In this document: in pieces, positions 1 through 8,905 of the stretch
Layout: the number at the start of each line of letters is the position of its first letter
How positions within the stretch are numbered: the stretch's first letter is position 1
Source: UBA1672 sp050633645
Lineage (GTDB): Bacteria > Pseudomonadota > Alphaproteobacteria > Micavibrionales > Micavibrionaceae
Reading direction: 5' to 3'
NCBI GenBank assembly: GCA_050633645.1
Contig: JBOEGX010000001.1
Coordinates: 696,936-760,935, forward strand
Length of the DNA: 64,000 bases
Notes under the pieces: generated by a model
What the model was told of the DNA's origin: nothing
The model's input: only the letters and a program-made list of their open reading frames with translations
Databases searched by the model: none
Made by a program: the position numbers and the translations under genes

Positions 1-1368
1 GGCATAAGACAGGACGGTTGAGAGAATGAAAATCGTCAACACCGAAATTGATGGATAAACAGGATCAAGCAACAAACCATAATCCACATACATAAAATAC
101 GCGCCAAAGGCGGCGATAGATATTAAAGTGACACAGAGCAGAACAGAAATTAAAACACCAATAAAGGCGGACAGGATAATAAAGCTTGTACCCACCACAA
201 TGATAAACATTGCCTCCACCCCCTTTGTTATAGTTGGCCGCAGCAAATATTGGCCAGATAAAACCTGTTCAATTACATTTGCGTGGACCTCAACCCCTGG
301 CCTGAAAGGGCGTAAGGGAGTGCTTCGCAAGTCTTTTAGCCCTTCGGCGCTTGCCCCGATCAGAACGATTTTATCCTTTACAAAAGCATTGGATTCTTCC
401 GCATAGTTTTCATCGATAAGCTTATAGGCAGAGATATAATCTTGTTTTTCACAGATCATCTTCGGGTTTTTGATGTCTTGCGCGTTACAAAAATTCCGAT
501 AATACACATTTAAAACACCATCCTTTTCAACAGGTATTTTTATCTGCTTGTCTTTTAATAGGACACGATAATCTGTGTCGATGATGCTTTTTTCTTCTGG
601 CGAGGTTTCAACAAGATAAATCATTCCCTTTCGCCCCGAAAAGCCCACACGCAGAGCTTCTAAAGATAGTGAAGGGTAGAGCGTTTTATTGTTGGAAAAC
701 AGCATCCCTGCCCGCCTTAATACGCCATCTGCATCAGGTTTGGCCATAAAACTGCCGTTGCCTGCTGCGTTTTTCACGATGTTAGGAAGATTTACCGCCG
801 CCCCGTCGAATTTCGATGCATTATTGAGGAACACGCCCTTAATATTGCCACGAGCAAGAAATCTTTTTTTATCTAGAGGGGCTGCTTCTGCGCTGGACTG
901 ACCATAGGTAAAGGCCGTCACGAATATTTTAGAATCCTTTATGGCGCGCGCAAATACATGGTCATAATTATATATATCTTGTGTGCTTTTAAGCTGCTCT
1001 GCGAGTTTCGGAAAATCACTTTCAGAGAGTTGCGCAAGATAATATTGCGGAGATGTTCTGTCTTCTTCGGCGAATACTCCATCAAAGGCAATCACCTTAG
1101 CGCCTTTTTCAGTTAAAGACGCTGTTAATTGCGCCATTATTTTTCGTGACCATGGCCATTGCCCCAGAGCCCTGAGCGAATCCTCGTCTATATCGACGAT
1201 CACCACATCATCCCGCGCAGAGCGTGGGTGAGTCTTATTAAACTGGTCAAAAACGGCGTGTTGCAATTCGGTGCGGATGGGATGAGATGAATCGCTAAAC
1301 CATACGAAGCCTGCCAGTAGAGAGAATAAGAGGGTATAGTGAAAAAAAGCCCAAAAATATTGTTTCAT
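1..1368 (-). CDS. CHASE2-domain membrane receptor (C-terminus cut by window edge)
   Basis: The open frame starts at 1368 and runs through the left edge of the window, giving 456 codons without a stop. After an N-terminal membrane segment (about residues 4-22), the motifs FDQFNKTHPR, VIVDIDEDSL and LGQWPWSR mark an extracytoplasmic CHASE2 sensor domain that continues to about residue 385. KDKIVLIGASAEGLKD is the typical CHASE2 end motif. Three hydrophobic segments follow. CHASE2 receptors usually end in an adenylate/guanylate cyclase, kinase or GGDEF output domain, but that part lies outside the window. Its ATG overlaps the stop of the HlyD-like gene by one base (TGATG), so it is probably the last gene of the type I secretion operon. 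Confidence 0.85.
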   Translation of the reverse strand, partial: MKQYFWAFFHYTLLFSLLAGFVWFSDSSHPIRTELQHAVFDQFNKTHPRSARDDVVIVDIDEDSLRALGQWPWSRKIMAQLTASLTEKGAKVIAFDGVFAEEDRTSPQYYLAQLSESDFPKLAEQLKSTQDIYNYDHVFARAIKDSKIFVTAFTYGQSSAEAAPLDKKRFLARGNIKGVFLNNASKFDGAAVNLPNIVKNAAGNGSFMAKPDADGVLRRAGMLFSNNKTLYPSLSLEALRVGFSGRKGMIYLVETSPEEKSIIDTDYRVLLKDKQIKIPVEKDGVLNVYYRNFCNAQDIKNPKMICEKQDYISAYKLIDENYAEESNAFVKDKIVLIGASAEGLKDLRSTPLRPFRPGVEVHANVIEQVLSGQYLLRPTITKGVEAMFIIVVGTSFIILSAFIGVLISVLLCVTLISIAAFGAYFMYVDYGLLLDPVYPSISVLTIFILSTVLSYA

Positions 1369-2681
1369 CACCTCTCCCGCAGGGCGCGCTCAAATCCCTT
1401 ATGCAGCGGCTTCATGAGGTAATTTAAAATGGTGCGCTTGCCCGTGATAATTTCAACATCGGCGACCATACCCGGGGTTATTGGCAGTGGCTTTTCTGCG
1501 CTGCCTAGATGATTTTTTGTGGTTTTAACTTCTACCTCGAATAAGATATTGCCTTCCGCGTCTTTTGCGCTATTAGCCGCAACGCGTGTAATTTGGCCAT
1601 TTAACGCGCCATAACGCTGTGGGTCATAGGCGGATATTTTCACCTTTGCGGGATAGCCTACATTTATAAAGGCAATTTCATTTGGTTTGACCTTAGCGAT
1701 GATTTTAAGCTCATCATTCATCGGGACAATTTCAACCAGTTTCATGGCGGGTTCAACAATTCCGCCAATGGTTTGCAACATGATTTGATTAACAATACCA
1801 TCGACTGGGGCGCGGATTTCACGGCGATCAACGCGATCCCCCATGGATTTAAGGTTTTCTTTTAGTCCTGCTATTTCGGTTTCAACCTCATTTAGATCTT
1901 CCAGGGCGGATGATCTAAATTTATCATTTTGGGCGTTGCGCTCGTTTTCTGCGCTGGCTAGGGCGGCTTGAAGACCCTTTTTCTCTTGCACGCGGGCGTT
2001 GATTTGCCCACCAATATCGGCAAGCTCGCGCTCTAATCTGATTTGCTCTAGCTTTGGTACGGCACGTTTTGCCACCATATCACGGGTAATGGTTAACTCT
2101 TTATTGAGCAGACGCTTGCTTTCAGAAAGGCGGTTTATTTCTGCGCCAAGCTCCGCCAGATCAGCCTTGGCCTTTTTGATGTTTTCATCTTGCATTGCAA
2201 AGGCAGATTGAAGCTCTTTTTGTCTTGAGTGATAGAGCGCCTCCTCATTCTGAGCGATTTTCGGCATTTTATCTTTGATGTTTTGAGGGACTTTGAACTC
2301 ATTGCCACTGGCCTCGGCGCTTAAGCGCGCCTTTTTGGCTTCTAATGATGTGAATCGGGCTTCGGTTCCACGCTCTTCCGATGAGAACTGAACATCGCTT
2401 AGGCGCATTAAGATTTGACCTTTTTTAACGATGCTTCCCTTTTGGATGAGCAACTCCTGTAATATACCGCCCTCAAGGCTTTGCACGACTTGAATTTCTT
2501 TTGACGGGACGACCTGCCCCTGTCCACGGGTAAGCTCCTCAACTTGTGTTATACCCGCCCACACGAAAAAAAAAGTGATAAATGCAACAATAGTGAACAA
2601 CATGAAAATTATCGGCTTTGAAGGTTTAAGGCACGTTGCGGCTTCTAACTCATCCATGTAATTGGTTTCTTGCAGCGCCAT
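1368..2681 (-). CDS. HlyD-family type I secretion periplasmic adaptor
   Basis: This is a membrane fusion protein that should bridge the inner-membrane ABC exporter and the TolC-like outer membrane channel. Residues about 25-45 form a single membrane anchor. A biotinyl/lipoyl-like half motif follows (VVPSKEIQVVQSLEGGILQELLIQKG), then a long alpha-helical hairpin rich in Glu, Lys and Leu, and then the second half motif REIRAPVDGIVNQ and a beta-barrel C-terminus ending in PITPGMVADVEI, all typical of HlyD/LapC. The frame is open up to 2708, but ATG 2681 (MALQETNY) sits one base after the stop of the ABC gene with GAAGGGG upstream, so I prefer it. The middle gene order tolC-ABC-HlyD matches LapE/LapB/LapC-type systems. 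Confidence 0.9.
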   Translation of the reverse strand: MALQETNYMDELEAATCLKPSKPIIFMLFTIVAFITFFFVWAGITQVEELTRGQGQVVPSKEIQVVQSLEGGILQELLIQKGSIVKKGQILMRLSDVQFSSEERGTEARFTSLEAKKARLSAEASGNEFKVPQNIKDKMPKIAQNEEALYHSRQKELQSAFAMQDENIKKAKADLAELGAEINRLSESKRLLNKELTITRDMVAKRAVPKLEQIRLERELADIGGQINARVQEKKGLQAALASAENERNAQNDKFRSSALEDLNEVETEIAGLKENLKSMGDRVDRREIRAPVDGIVNQIMLQTIGGIVEPAMKLVEIVPMNDELKIIAKVKPNEIAFINVGYPAKVKISAYDPQRYGALNGQITRVAANSAKDAEGNILFEVEVKTTKNHLGSAEKPLPITPGMVADVEIITGKRTILNYLMKPLHKGFERALRER

Positions 2682-2682
2682 T

Positions 2683-4839
2683 TTATGCCCCTTCCGTCTG
2701 AACGTCACCTGATTGCAGGGCGTTAATCACATCATCACGGCGGCCATCCATTACCACTTTGCCGTTATGCATCAGAATTATTCGATCCACCATAGAGAGC
2801 ATGGCGTGTTTATGTGTGATCAAGATTAAGGTTTTGTCTTTTGCCTGTTTACGAACGTAATGACAAAACGCATTTTCCGATTGGACGTCCATGGCGTTTG
2901 TTGGCTCATCACAGATGATGATATCAGGGCTTTTTAGCATAGCGCGTGCTAAAGCAATGGCCTGACGTTGTCCGCCTGAAAGCGCGTTTCCACCCTCTCC
3001 CACCAATGCGTCATAGCCCATGGGGTGGCGGGATACAAAATCATGAACCCCTGCGGCCTTCGCACATTTAAGGATGTCTTCTTCTGTAGCGCTGGGGACA
3101 CTGATTGTAATATTATCACGCACAGAGCCTTGGAATAGTGTTACATCCTGCGCGATATAGGCCATATTCTTTCTGATATCGGCGGGGTCGATTTGGCGGA
3201 TATCTGTATCATCAGCCAAAATCACACCGTCTTTCGGCTCATAAAGCTTAAGCATCAGCTTTGCGATTGTGCTTTTACCTGATCCGACGCGCCCGATAAT
3301 TCCGACCTTTTCACCTGGGGTAATGGTGAAAGACACATCACGCAGAACCTCTATATCTTGAATTTGTGGATAGGCGAAGTTGACGTGTTCGAACTTTATC
3401 GCCCCTGAAAGCGCAGGGCGATGGAGGAAGTCACGGCCTTGTGGGCGCTCAACTGGCGCGGCCATAATTTCATCAAGCGTTTTTAATGCACTTCCAGCCT
3501 GATGGTATCGCGCCATTAAATTCGCGATTTGCCCGATTGGTGCAATGGCGCGACCACCAAGGATAACGCATGCAATCAGCCCACCGACTGTCATAATGTT
3601 ATCCTGCACCAGATACATACCGTTCAGGATGATTATAATTGATGCGCTTTGTTGAAGAAATGTTGCGAAGTTTACGCCAAAGGCCGAGAGCATTCTTGTT
3701 TTTTGTGCGTATACAGCGTCGTCCTCTAAATGGGCGGTATAGCGTTTTCTGAATAGCCCATCGGACTGGGATGACTTTATAGTTTCAAGGCCATTAATTG
3801 TTTCAAGCAACAAGCCATGCCGCGATTGCGCGGATTTCTGCGCCTTTCGTACCAATTTCTTAAGCGTTGATTGAATGGCGAATCCCGCAATGATCACAAG
3901 AACAATAAGGCCGATCAATATTAAGGCGATATAGCCACCAAGCTGATATACAAAGAATAAGAATAACAACGTAAAGGGCAAATCAACCAGCGTCGTTATT
4001 GTTGCGGAGGTGAAAAAGTCCCGCACAGAATCAAAATCTTTAAGCATGTTGGCAAATGCGCCACTTGATGCGGGGCGATCAGACATACGCATATCAAGCA
4101 CATGGTCATATATTCGCCTTGCCGCAACCACATCGCTTTTACGAGAGGCAAAATCTATCAAATATCCACGTATTGACCTGAAGATAAAATCAAAAATGAA
4201 TGCGATTAATGCGCCAATACCGAGGGCCCAGCCCGTTTCTATCGCGGCGTTTGGAATAACGCGGTCATAGACATTCATGATGAATAAAGGGGAGACCAGC
4301 GCGAAAAGGTTGATAAAGACCGATGCGATAATGACAAGTGCATAAACAGAGCGGCTTTGTTTGACAATTCCCCAATACCAATGCGACTTGGAATGCGGTG
4401 TTTTATATTGCTCGCGCACGGTGAATTCAGTTTTTGGGTGTACGTATATGGCGTAGCCAGTATAATTTTCGATCAATTCAGAAAGAGATATATCGCGCAT
4501 TGCTGCGGTTTCAGGCACGAATATCTTTGCCACACCATCATCATTTATTCCCATTAAGACACATGGATGATTGCCATCAAGAATTAACACACAAGGCAGA
4601 ACGGCTTTTGAGAATTTCGATATATCAGTTTTTTGTACAATTTCAGCTTTTATATTGTTTGTTTTTGCAGCGTCACAAAAAAGCTTTGCATCCATTCCGC
4701 TGGCGTCATAGGCCAGCCCCGCCTTTAATGATCCTGCGGATTTGGCCTTTCCAAAATGCTCACACAGGAAGACCAGACACTCTAAAAACGGATCGCCAGG
4801 GGCTTTCCCTTTGTTTTCTTTTTTAGATGCCCCAGACAT
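2683..4839 (-). CDS. Type I secretion ABC exporter, LapB/RtxB-like permease-ATPase
   Basis: A 718-residue exporter for large unfolded substrates such as RTX proteins or adhesins. The first ~140 residues resemble a C39-like peptidase domain but lack an obvious catalytic Cys-His pair, as in LapB and HlyB, where this domain only binds substrate. A six-helix transmembrane domain follows (about 160-440). The ATPase domain has Walker A GRVGSGKST, signature ALSGGQRQ and Walker B IIICDEPTNAMD. It lies between the TolC-like and HlyD-like genes with gaps of 6 bases and 1 base. No obvious RTX or large-adhesin substrate gene is present in the window, so the cargo is unknown. Confidence 0.92.
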   Translation of the reverse strand: MSGASKKENKGKAPGDPFLECLVFLCEHFGKAKSAGSLKAGLAYDASGMDAKLFCDAAKTNNIKAEIVQKTDISKFSKAVLPCVLILDGNHPCVLMGINDDGVAKIFVPETAAMRDISLSELIENYTGYAIYVHPKTEFTVREQYKTPHSKSHWYWGIVKQSRSVYALVIIASVFINLFALVSPLFIMNVYDRVIPNAAIETGWALGIGALIAFIFDFIFRSIRGYLIDFASRKSDVVAARRIYDHVLDMRMSDRPASSGAFANMLKDFDSVRDFFTSATITTLVDLPFTLLFLFFVYQLGGYIALILIGLIVLVIIAGFAIQSTLKKLVRKAQKSAQSRHGLLLETINGLETIKSSQSDGLFRKRYTAHLEDDAVYAQKTRMLSAFGVNFATFLQQSASIIIILNGMYLVQDNIMTVGGLIACVILGGRAIAPIGQIANLMARYHQAGSALKTLDEIMAAPVERPQGRDFLHRPALSGAIKFEHVNFAYPQIQDIEVLRDVSFTITPGEKVGIIGRVGSGKSTIAKLMLKLYEPKDGVILADDTDIRQIDPADIRKNMAYIAQDVTLFQGSVRDNITISVPSATEEDILKCAKAAGVHDFVSRHPMGYDALVGEGGNALSGGQRQAIALARAMLKSPDIIICDEPTNAMDVQSENAFCHYVRKQAKDKTLILITHKHAMLSMVDRIILMHNGKVVMDGRRDDVINALQSGDVQTEGA

Positions 4840-4845
4840 AATTAC

Positions 4846-6195
4846 TTACTTCCCCTGCTCCTTCTCACTCAATATCTCATCGACGGAGAACAGCGTTGAT
4901 CGTAATTCGCCCACGGACGCCAATACACCATATTCAGATGAGATAAGGTAATAACCGTTATCGCTTTCCTCTAGTAATGCATTAAAGGATTGGCTTTCGG
5001 CCTTCATCAGTTGCAGTAAATTAATGCGCGCGCCTTCGAATTGGGTTTTATAAGCATCGAGCAGCTTCTTATTCAAATCAACACGATCCTTGGCAAGTTG
5101 ATATTTGCGCTTATACGTTCTATAGGCGGCGTAAGATTGATAAATATCGCGCTCTATCTCCCGTTCCAGCTCTTCTGATTTTGCACGGGCCTCATAATGT
5201 TCGAACCTTTTTTGACGCATAGCAGCGAATTGTTTACCGCCCAAAGATATGTCCCAGCTCATACGCACGAGCGCTCTTGCATCTTTACTCTCACCGCCGA
5301 TGACGTCTTTTTTGTCAAGCTTGCTATAGGACAACTCTCCCGATACATCAGGATAAAAGCCAGCGTTTGTGGCCTTCATATCATGGCGGGCGGCTTGCGA
5401 ATCCATTCTTGCAACTTGTAACAATGGATGGATGGCTTTCGCGTTTTCGATTACCGTTGCGGTATCTTCATTGATGTATGATTGCAGTGATGTAGGCATG
5501 ACCATTTCAGATGGAGGCAATGACCCCACAGCCTCCGCGAATGCGGCGCGGGCGGACATGATTTGCCCTTCGTAATCGGCGCGCAAAGATTCCATGACCA
5601 TTGAAACATCTCGAGCCTGTTGACGATCCGCCTCATCCGATACACCCTCAATGACCATATCAGTTATACGTGCTTCGTAATCCTTTATATTTTCAGTATG
5701 CTTATCCAGCAACGTGAGCGCCGCACGAAGCCTTAAAATCTCAATATAGCTTTCGGCGGTGCGCAGGGTTATTTGTTCCTCCACATCGAGAAGAGAGTAA
5801 TCACGCGATTTTATACGTGCCTGCGCGGCGCGGACACGATGCGTTGTTTCCAAGCCGTCAAACATCATTTGGCGCAACGCGATATTCGCCTCACCATATC
5901 CAGAATAGGCAGCGCCACGGGTGGAGATCAGCCCCCTACTTGTTGAGTTATCCTGATATGTACGCCCGCCGGCTGCATCGACTGACAATTCGGGGAAGTA
6001 ATTTGCTTTTTCAACGGATTTTGATTGCTCCGCCGCATTAAGGGATGCTTGCGCCCCATCAATCGAAGGATGATGTTTTAGTGCAAAAACCACAGATTCG
6101 CTCAAGCTTTCAGCTTGTGCGGATACGAACCCGCACAGAATAAATGCCGAAGCACAAAATAAAATAAAGCGCGGTTTTCCACACATAAAAAACAA
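4846..6195 (-). CDS. TolC-family outer membrane efflux channel
   Basis: A 449-residue protein that begins with a signal peptide (hydrophobic stretch, cleavage probably after SAQA). Two repeated TolC halves are visible. The first starts SLSESVVFALKHHPSI, and the second contains HPLLQVARMDSQAARHDMKATNAGFYPDVS, the usual helix-then-FYPD pattern. The middle is heptad-rich helix. It is the first gene of the type I secretion operon and should form the outer membrane exit duct. It resembles the AggA/LapE branch because it sits beside a LapB-like ABC protein. The start could be Met4 instead of Met1. The 222 bases upstream separate it from the divergent pntAA. Confidence 0.9.
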   Translation of the reverse strand: MFFMCGKPRFILFCASAFILCGFVSAQAESLSESVVFALKHHPSIDGAQASLNAAEQSKSVEKANYFPELSVDAAGGRTYQDNSTSRGLISTRGAAYSGYGEANIALRQMMFDGLETTHRVRAAQARIKSRDYSLLDVEEQITLRTAESYIEILRLRAALTLLDKHTENIKDYEARITDMVIEGVSDEADRQQARDVSMVMESLRADYEGQIMSARAAFAEAVGSLPPSEMVMPTSLQSYINEDTATVIENAKAIHPLLQVARMDSQAARHDMKATNAGFYPDVSGELSYSKLDKKDVIGGESKDARALVRMSWDISLGGKQFAAMRQKRFEHYEARAKSEELEREIERDIYQSYAAYRTYKRKYQLAKDRVDLNKKLLDAYKTQFEGARINLLQLMKAESQSFNALLEESDNGYYLISSEYGVLASVGELRSTLFSVDEILSEKEQGK

Positions 6196-6345
6196 CGTCC
6201 AAATACCAAATTAAGTAAAAAGGATATGCGAATCATACCCAAAGAACCCCCATCATAGTTAAAAAACAGAATTTATTCAAGGTGTTATATAGCTAGACAC
6301 CAATATAACATTAATCACCTTTTCCGCTCTCTTTTTGATAAGTAA

Positions 6346-6363
6346 CACTTCACAAGAGAAGTG
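6346..6363. promoter_or_regulatory. Short dyad in the tolC-like/pntAA divergent intergenic region
   Basis: CACTTC and GAAGTG flank a six-base spacer, giving a perfect 6-base dyad about 55 bases before pntAA. It could be an operator, since it lies where pnt promoter elements should be. No family can be assigned and it could be chance. The rest of 6196-6418 is AT-rich with no gene. Confidence 0.25.
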
Positions 6364-6418
6364 AAATAATGCATTCTGTATGACGTGATTATTTTGAACT
6401 TACAGGGGCTTACATATC

Positions 6419-7708
6419 GTGGGAATTAAAATTGCCATTCCTAAAGAGAGTGCTCATCATGAGAGGCGTGTTGCGGCATCTCCTGACACAGTGAAGAAAC
6501 TCACTCAACTTGGGTGTGAGGTTACGATTCAATCGCAGGCGGGTGAGTATGCATCTTTTACCGATAATGCATTTCAAGATGCCGGCGCGAAAGTCGTGAA
6601 AAGCTTTGCCGATACAGTTAAGGGTGCGAATATCATTCTTAAAGTTCAGGCGCCAAGCAAGGCCGAAATTAAAGATATCCCTGCAGGTTCTTTACTTATT
6701 GGGATGCTTGCGCCTTACACCGATGAGAGCTTGCTTAAAGAACTCATTAAAACCAAAATCGATTCATTTTCTATGGAATTTGTTCCGCGTATTAGCCGCG
6801 CACAAAGCATGGATGTGCTTTCCTCTCAATCAAATCTCTCGGGATATAAATCTGTTTTGGATGCAGCGGAGCATTACGCCCATGCTTTTCCGATGATGAT
6901 GACGGCGGCGGGAACTATACCACCGGCCAAGGTTTTTGTTATGGGCGCGGGCGTTGCAGGACTGCAGGCTATTGCCACCGCGCGTCGATTGGGCGCGGTT
7001 GTTTCAGCAACGGATGTCCGTGCAGCGGCGAAAGAACAGGTTCAATCTCTCGGTGCCAGTTTTATCGCTGTTGAAGATGATGAATTTAAAGAGGCCGAAA
7101 CAGCAGGCGGATATGCAAAAGAAATGTCGGCCAGCTATAAGAAAAAGCAAGCCGAATTGGTTGCGAGCCATATCAGAAAACAAGATATTGTTATTACAAC
7201 GGCGCTTATCCCTGGTCGCCCTGCGCCAAAACTTGTTTCATCGGATATGGTTCAGTCAATGAAGCACGGCTCTGTCATTGTTGATCTGGCGGTTGAGACG
7301 GGCGGAAATTGTGACCTGTCCAAGGCTGGCGAAGTGATTGAGGAAAACGGCGTTAAGATTATCGGGCATATTAATGTGCCGAGCCGCTTGGCGGCGGATG
7401 CTTCGGCGCTTTACGCAAAAAATCTGTTTAATTTTCTCACCCTTATTATTGATAAGGAAACCAAAGAACGTGCGATTGACTGGGATGATGACATCATTAA
7501 AGGGATTTGTATGACGCATAACGGGAAAATCGTTCATCCAAATTTTGTACCTGCGGTGAAGACACCAGCCAAAACAGCCGTAAAAAAGAGCACCGTTAAA
7601 AAAGTGACACAAAAAGAAAAAGCTACACCTGCGAAAAAGGCGAATACTGCGACGAAGAAGAAAACCGCTTCACCTGCAAAGAAAAAGACAACGAAAAAAG
7701 ATAGTTAG
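6419..7708 (+). CDS. pntAA: NAD(P) transhydrogenase subunit alpha part 1 (PntAA)
   Basis: Encodes the soluble NAD(H)-binding domain I of the proton-translocating transhydrogenase, which uses the proton motive force to reduce NADP+ with NADH. The start MGIKIAIPKESAHHERRVA is the family N-terminus, and VFVMGAGVAGLQAIATARRLGA is the Rossmann NAD site (about residues 175-200). The RQD-loop-like region and LVETGGN-type motif (VDLAVETGGNCD) are present. The start is GTG at 6419, preceded by CAGGGG. PntAA usually ends near residue 375-380. Here about 50 extra residues follow, 18 of 52 being Lys with many Ala, Thr and Pro, resembling a histone-H1-like tail. The gene is 11 bases upstream of pntAB. Confidence 0.95.
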   Translation: MGIKIAIPKESAHHERRVAASPDTVKKLTQLGCEVTIQSQAGEYASFTDNAFQDAGAKVVKSFADTVKGANIILKVQAPSKAEIKDIPAGSLLIGMLAPYTDESLLKELIKTKIDSFSMEFVPRISRAQSMDVLSSQSNLSGYKSVLDAAEHYAHAFPMMMTAAGTIPPAKVFVMGAGVAGLQAIATARRLGAVVSATDVRAAAKEQVQSLGASFIAVEDDEFKEAETAGGYAKEMSASYKKKQAELVASHIRKQDIVITTALIPGRPAPKLVSSDMVQSMKHGSVIVDLAVETGGNCDLSKAGEVIEENGVKIIGHINVPSRLAADASALYAKNLFNFLTLIIDKETKERAIDWDDDIIKGICMTHNGKIVHPNFVPAVKTPAKTAVKKSTVKKVTQKEKATPAKKANTATKKKTASPAKKKTTKKDS

Positions 7709-7719
7709 AGGTATATGTC

Positions 7720-8136
7720 ATGGCCAACCAAGAAAAAACCGTTGCAGATAGCGCGATAGACATACAAAATCGCTTAAATGAATTGGCTGCGAATGCGACA
7801 AAACTCGCGAATGAAGCTGGATCAGTTATTACTGATAGTGGTATGCATACAGAGCCGTTTCTGATTACTGGCCTCACTGTTTTTATATTGGCTTGTTTTG
7901 TTGGTTATCATGTTGTTTGGCGTGTTACGCCTGCCCTGCATTCTCCGCTTATGGGGATAACAAATGCGATTTCATCGGTTGTGATTGTTGGTGCGATTAT
8001 GGCGACAGGCGCGGCATCTGCTTCCACATTCTCAAACTTCCTTGGGTTTTTGGCTGTGGTTTTTGCATCCGTCAATATTTTCGGTGGTTTTATTATTACC
8101 AAACGCATGCTGCATATGTTTAAGAAAAAAGGATAA
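7720..8136 (+). CDS. pntAB: NAD(P) transhydrogenase subunit alpha part 2 (PntAB)
   Basis: A 138-residue membrane subunit carrying the transmembrane helices that in E. coli are fused to PntA. After a ~45-residue polar N-terminus there are helices near LTVFILACFVGYHVVW, ISSVVIVGAIMATG and FLGFLAVVFASVNIFGGFIITKRML, with the family ending KRMLHMFKKK. WRVTPALHSPLMGITNAISS is a conserved family motif. It partners PntAA and PntB in the inner membrane. The N-terminal extension before the first helix is longer than in most PntAB proteins, where it is often about 15 residues. Confidence 0.95.
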   Translation: MANQEKTVADSAIDIQNRLNELAANATKLANEAGSVITDSGMHTEPFLITGLTVFILACFVGYHVVWRVTPALHSPLMGITNAISSVVIVGAIMATGAASASTFSNFLGFLAVVFASVNIFGGFIITKRMLHMFKKKG

Positions 8137-8143
8137 TATTATA

Positions 8144-8842
8144 ATGAGTAACTTACGCGTATTTCTGATTGTTTTTTCAATGCTTTTTATGTTTCCAGAA
8201 CAAAGCATGGCAAAGGATAGTGTTTATGGATTGAATTATGATGCTTCAATATATCGTAATGGGCAACTTATCCCATTGAATAAAGGTGATAATCTATTCA
8301 TAAAATTACGCATTGCAGATTTAGTGAATAGCAATAAGGCAAGCACGTCAGAGCCTTGGTTTAAATATGAAATTGAAAAGCATGGTGACACCCTTCAAAA
8401 CAGATGGAATCGTGTCAAGTCAGGCTCATATCTTTCTTTAAACTATATTGATGGAAAAACTCTTCCCAATTCGCATTTGAAAAAATTCTTTCATGCTGCA
8501 GAAGTTATTGTAGAAATTCACGAAAACCCGAAAGATGGTTTTTTCGGTGATGTTTTGGCCATAGATGCGGCGGATGGCGAAATAAAAGCCTATCAGGTGG
8601 ACAATAAAAAATTTGTTAGCTTATATTGCTTTGATAGAACATTGCCTTACCTGCCAGAGCACTATCAAGAACTTTCAATGAAGTATGAAACCAACGAATA
8701 CCACGATTCAGGAATTAGTTGCAACCTAGATGAAGATGCCTTTTTAAAGGCCAAGGAAGATAAAAAGAAAAAGAAGGCCGCAAAGTGGAATAAAATCCGT
8801 AAAGAAAAGTTTGGAATTAATACGCCTCCACCTGCTGAGTGA
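8144..8842 (+). CDS. Secreted protein of unknown function inside the pnt operon
   Basis: The frame is open further upstream inside pntAB, but the natural start is the ATG at 8144, seven bases after the pntAB stop, giving 232 residues. It has a clear signal peptide (VFLIVFSMLFMF, probable cleavage after SMA). The mature part is mixed alpha/beta with one stretch, GSYLSLNY, that resembles the GDYXXLXY motif of a family of membrane-anchored proteins, though the rest does not clearly match. The C-terminus is highly basic (KEDKKKKKAAKWNKIRKEK). I cannot name its function. Its position between pntAB and pntB suggests cotranscription with the transhydrogenase genes. Confidence 0.75.
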   Translation: MSNLRVFLIVFSMLFMFPEQSMAKDSVYGLNYDASIYRNGQLIPLNKGDNLFIKLRIADLVNSNKASTSEPWFKYEIEKHGDTLQNRWNRVKSGSYLSLNYIDGKTLPNSHLKKFFHAAEVIVEIHENPKDGFFGDVLAIDAADGEIKAYQVDNKKFVSLYCFDRTLPYLPEHYQELSMKYETNEYHDSGISCNLDEDAFLKAKEDKKKKKAAKWNKIRKEKFGINTPPPAE

Positions 8843-8905
8843 TAGCCCCCCTTTGAACACTGTGTATTATTACAACGTCATTAAAAGAAGAAAAGAATAT
8901 AAGAA

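Noticed and set aside
2683..4839. Active C39 peptidase domain in the ABC exporter
   Set aside because: The N-domain lacks an evident catalytic Cys-His pair, so it should be treated as a C39-like binding domain rather than a protease.
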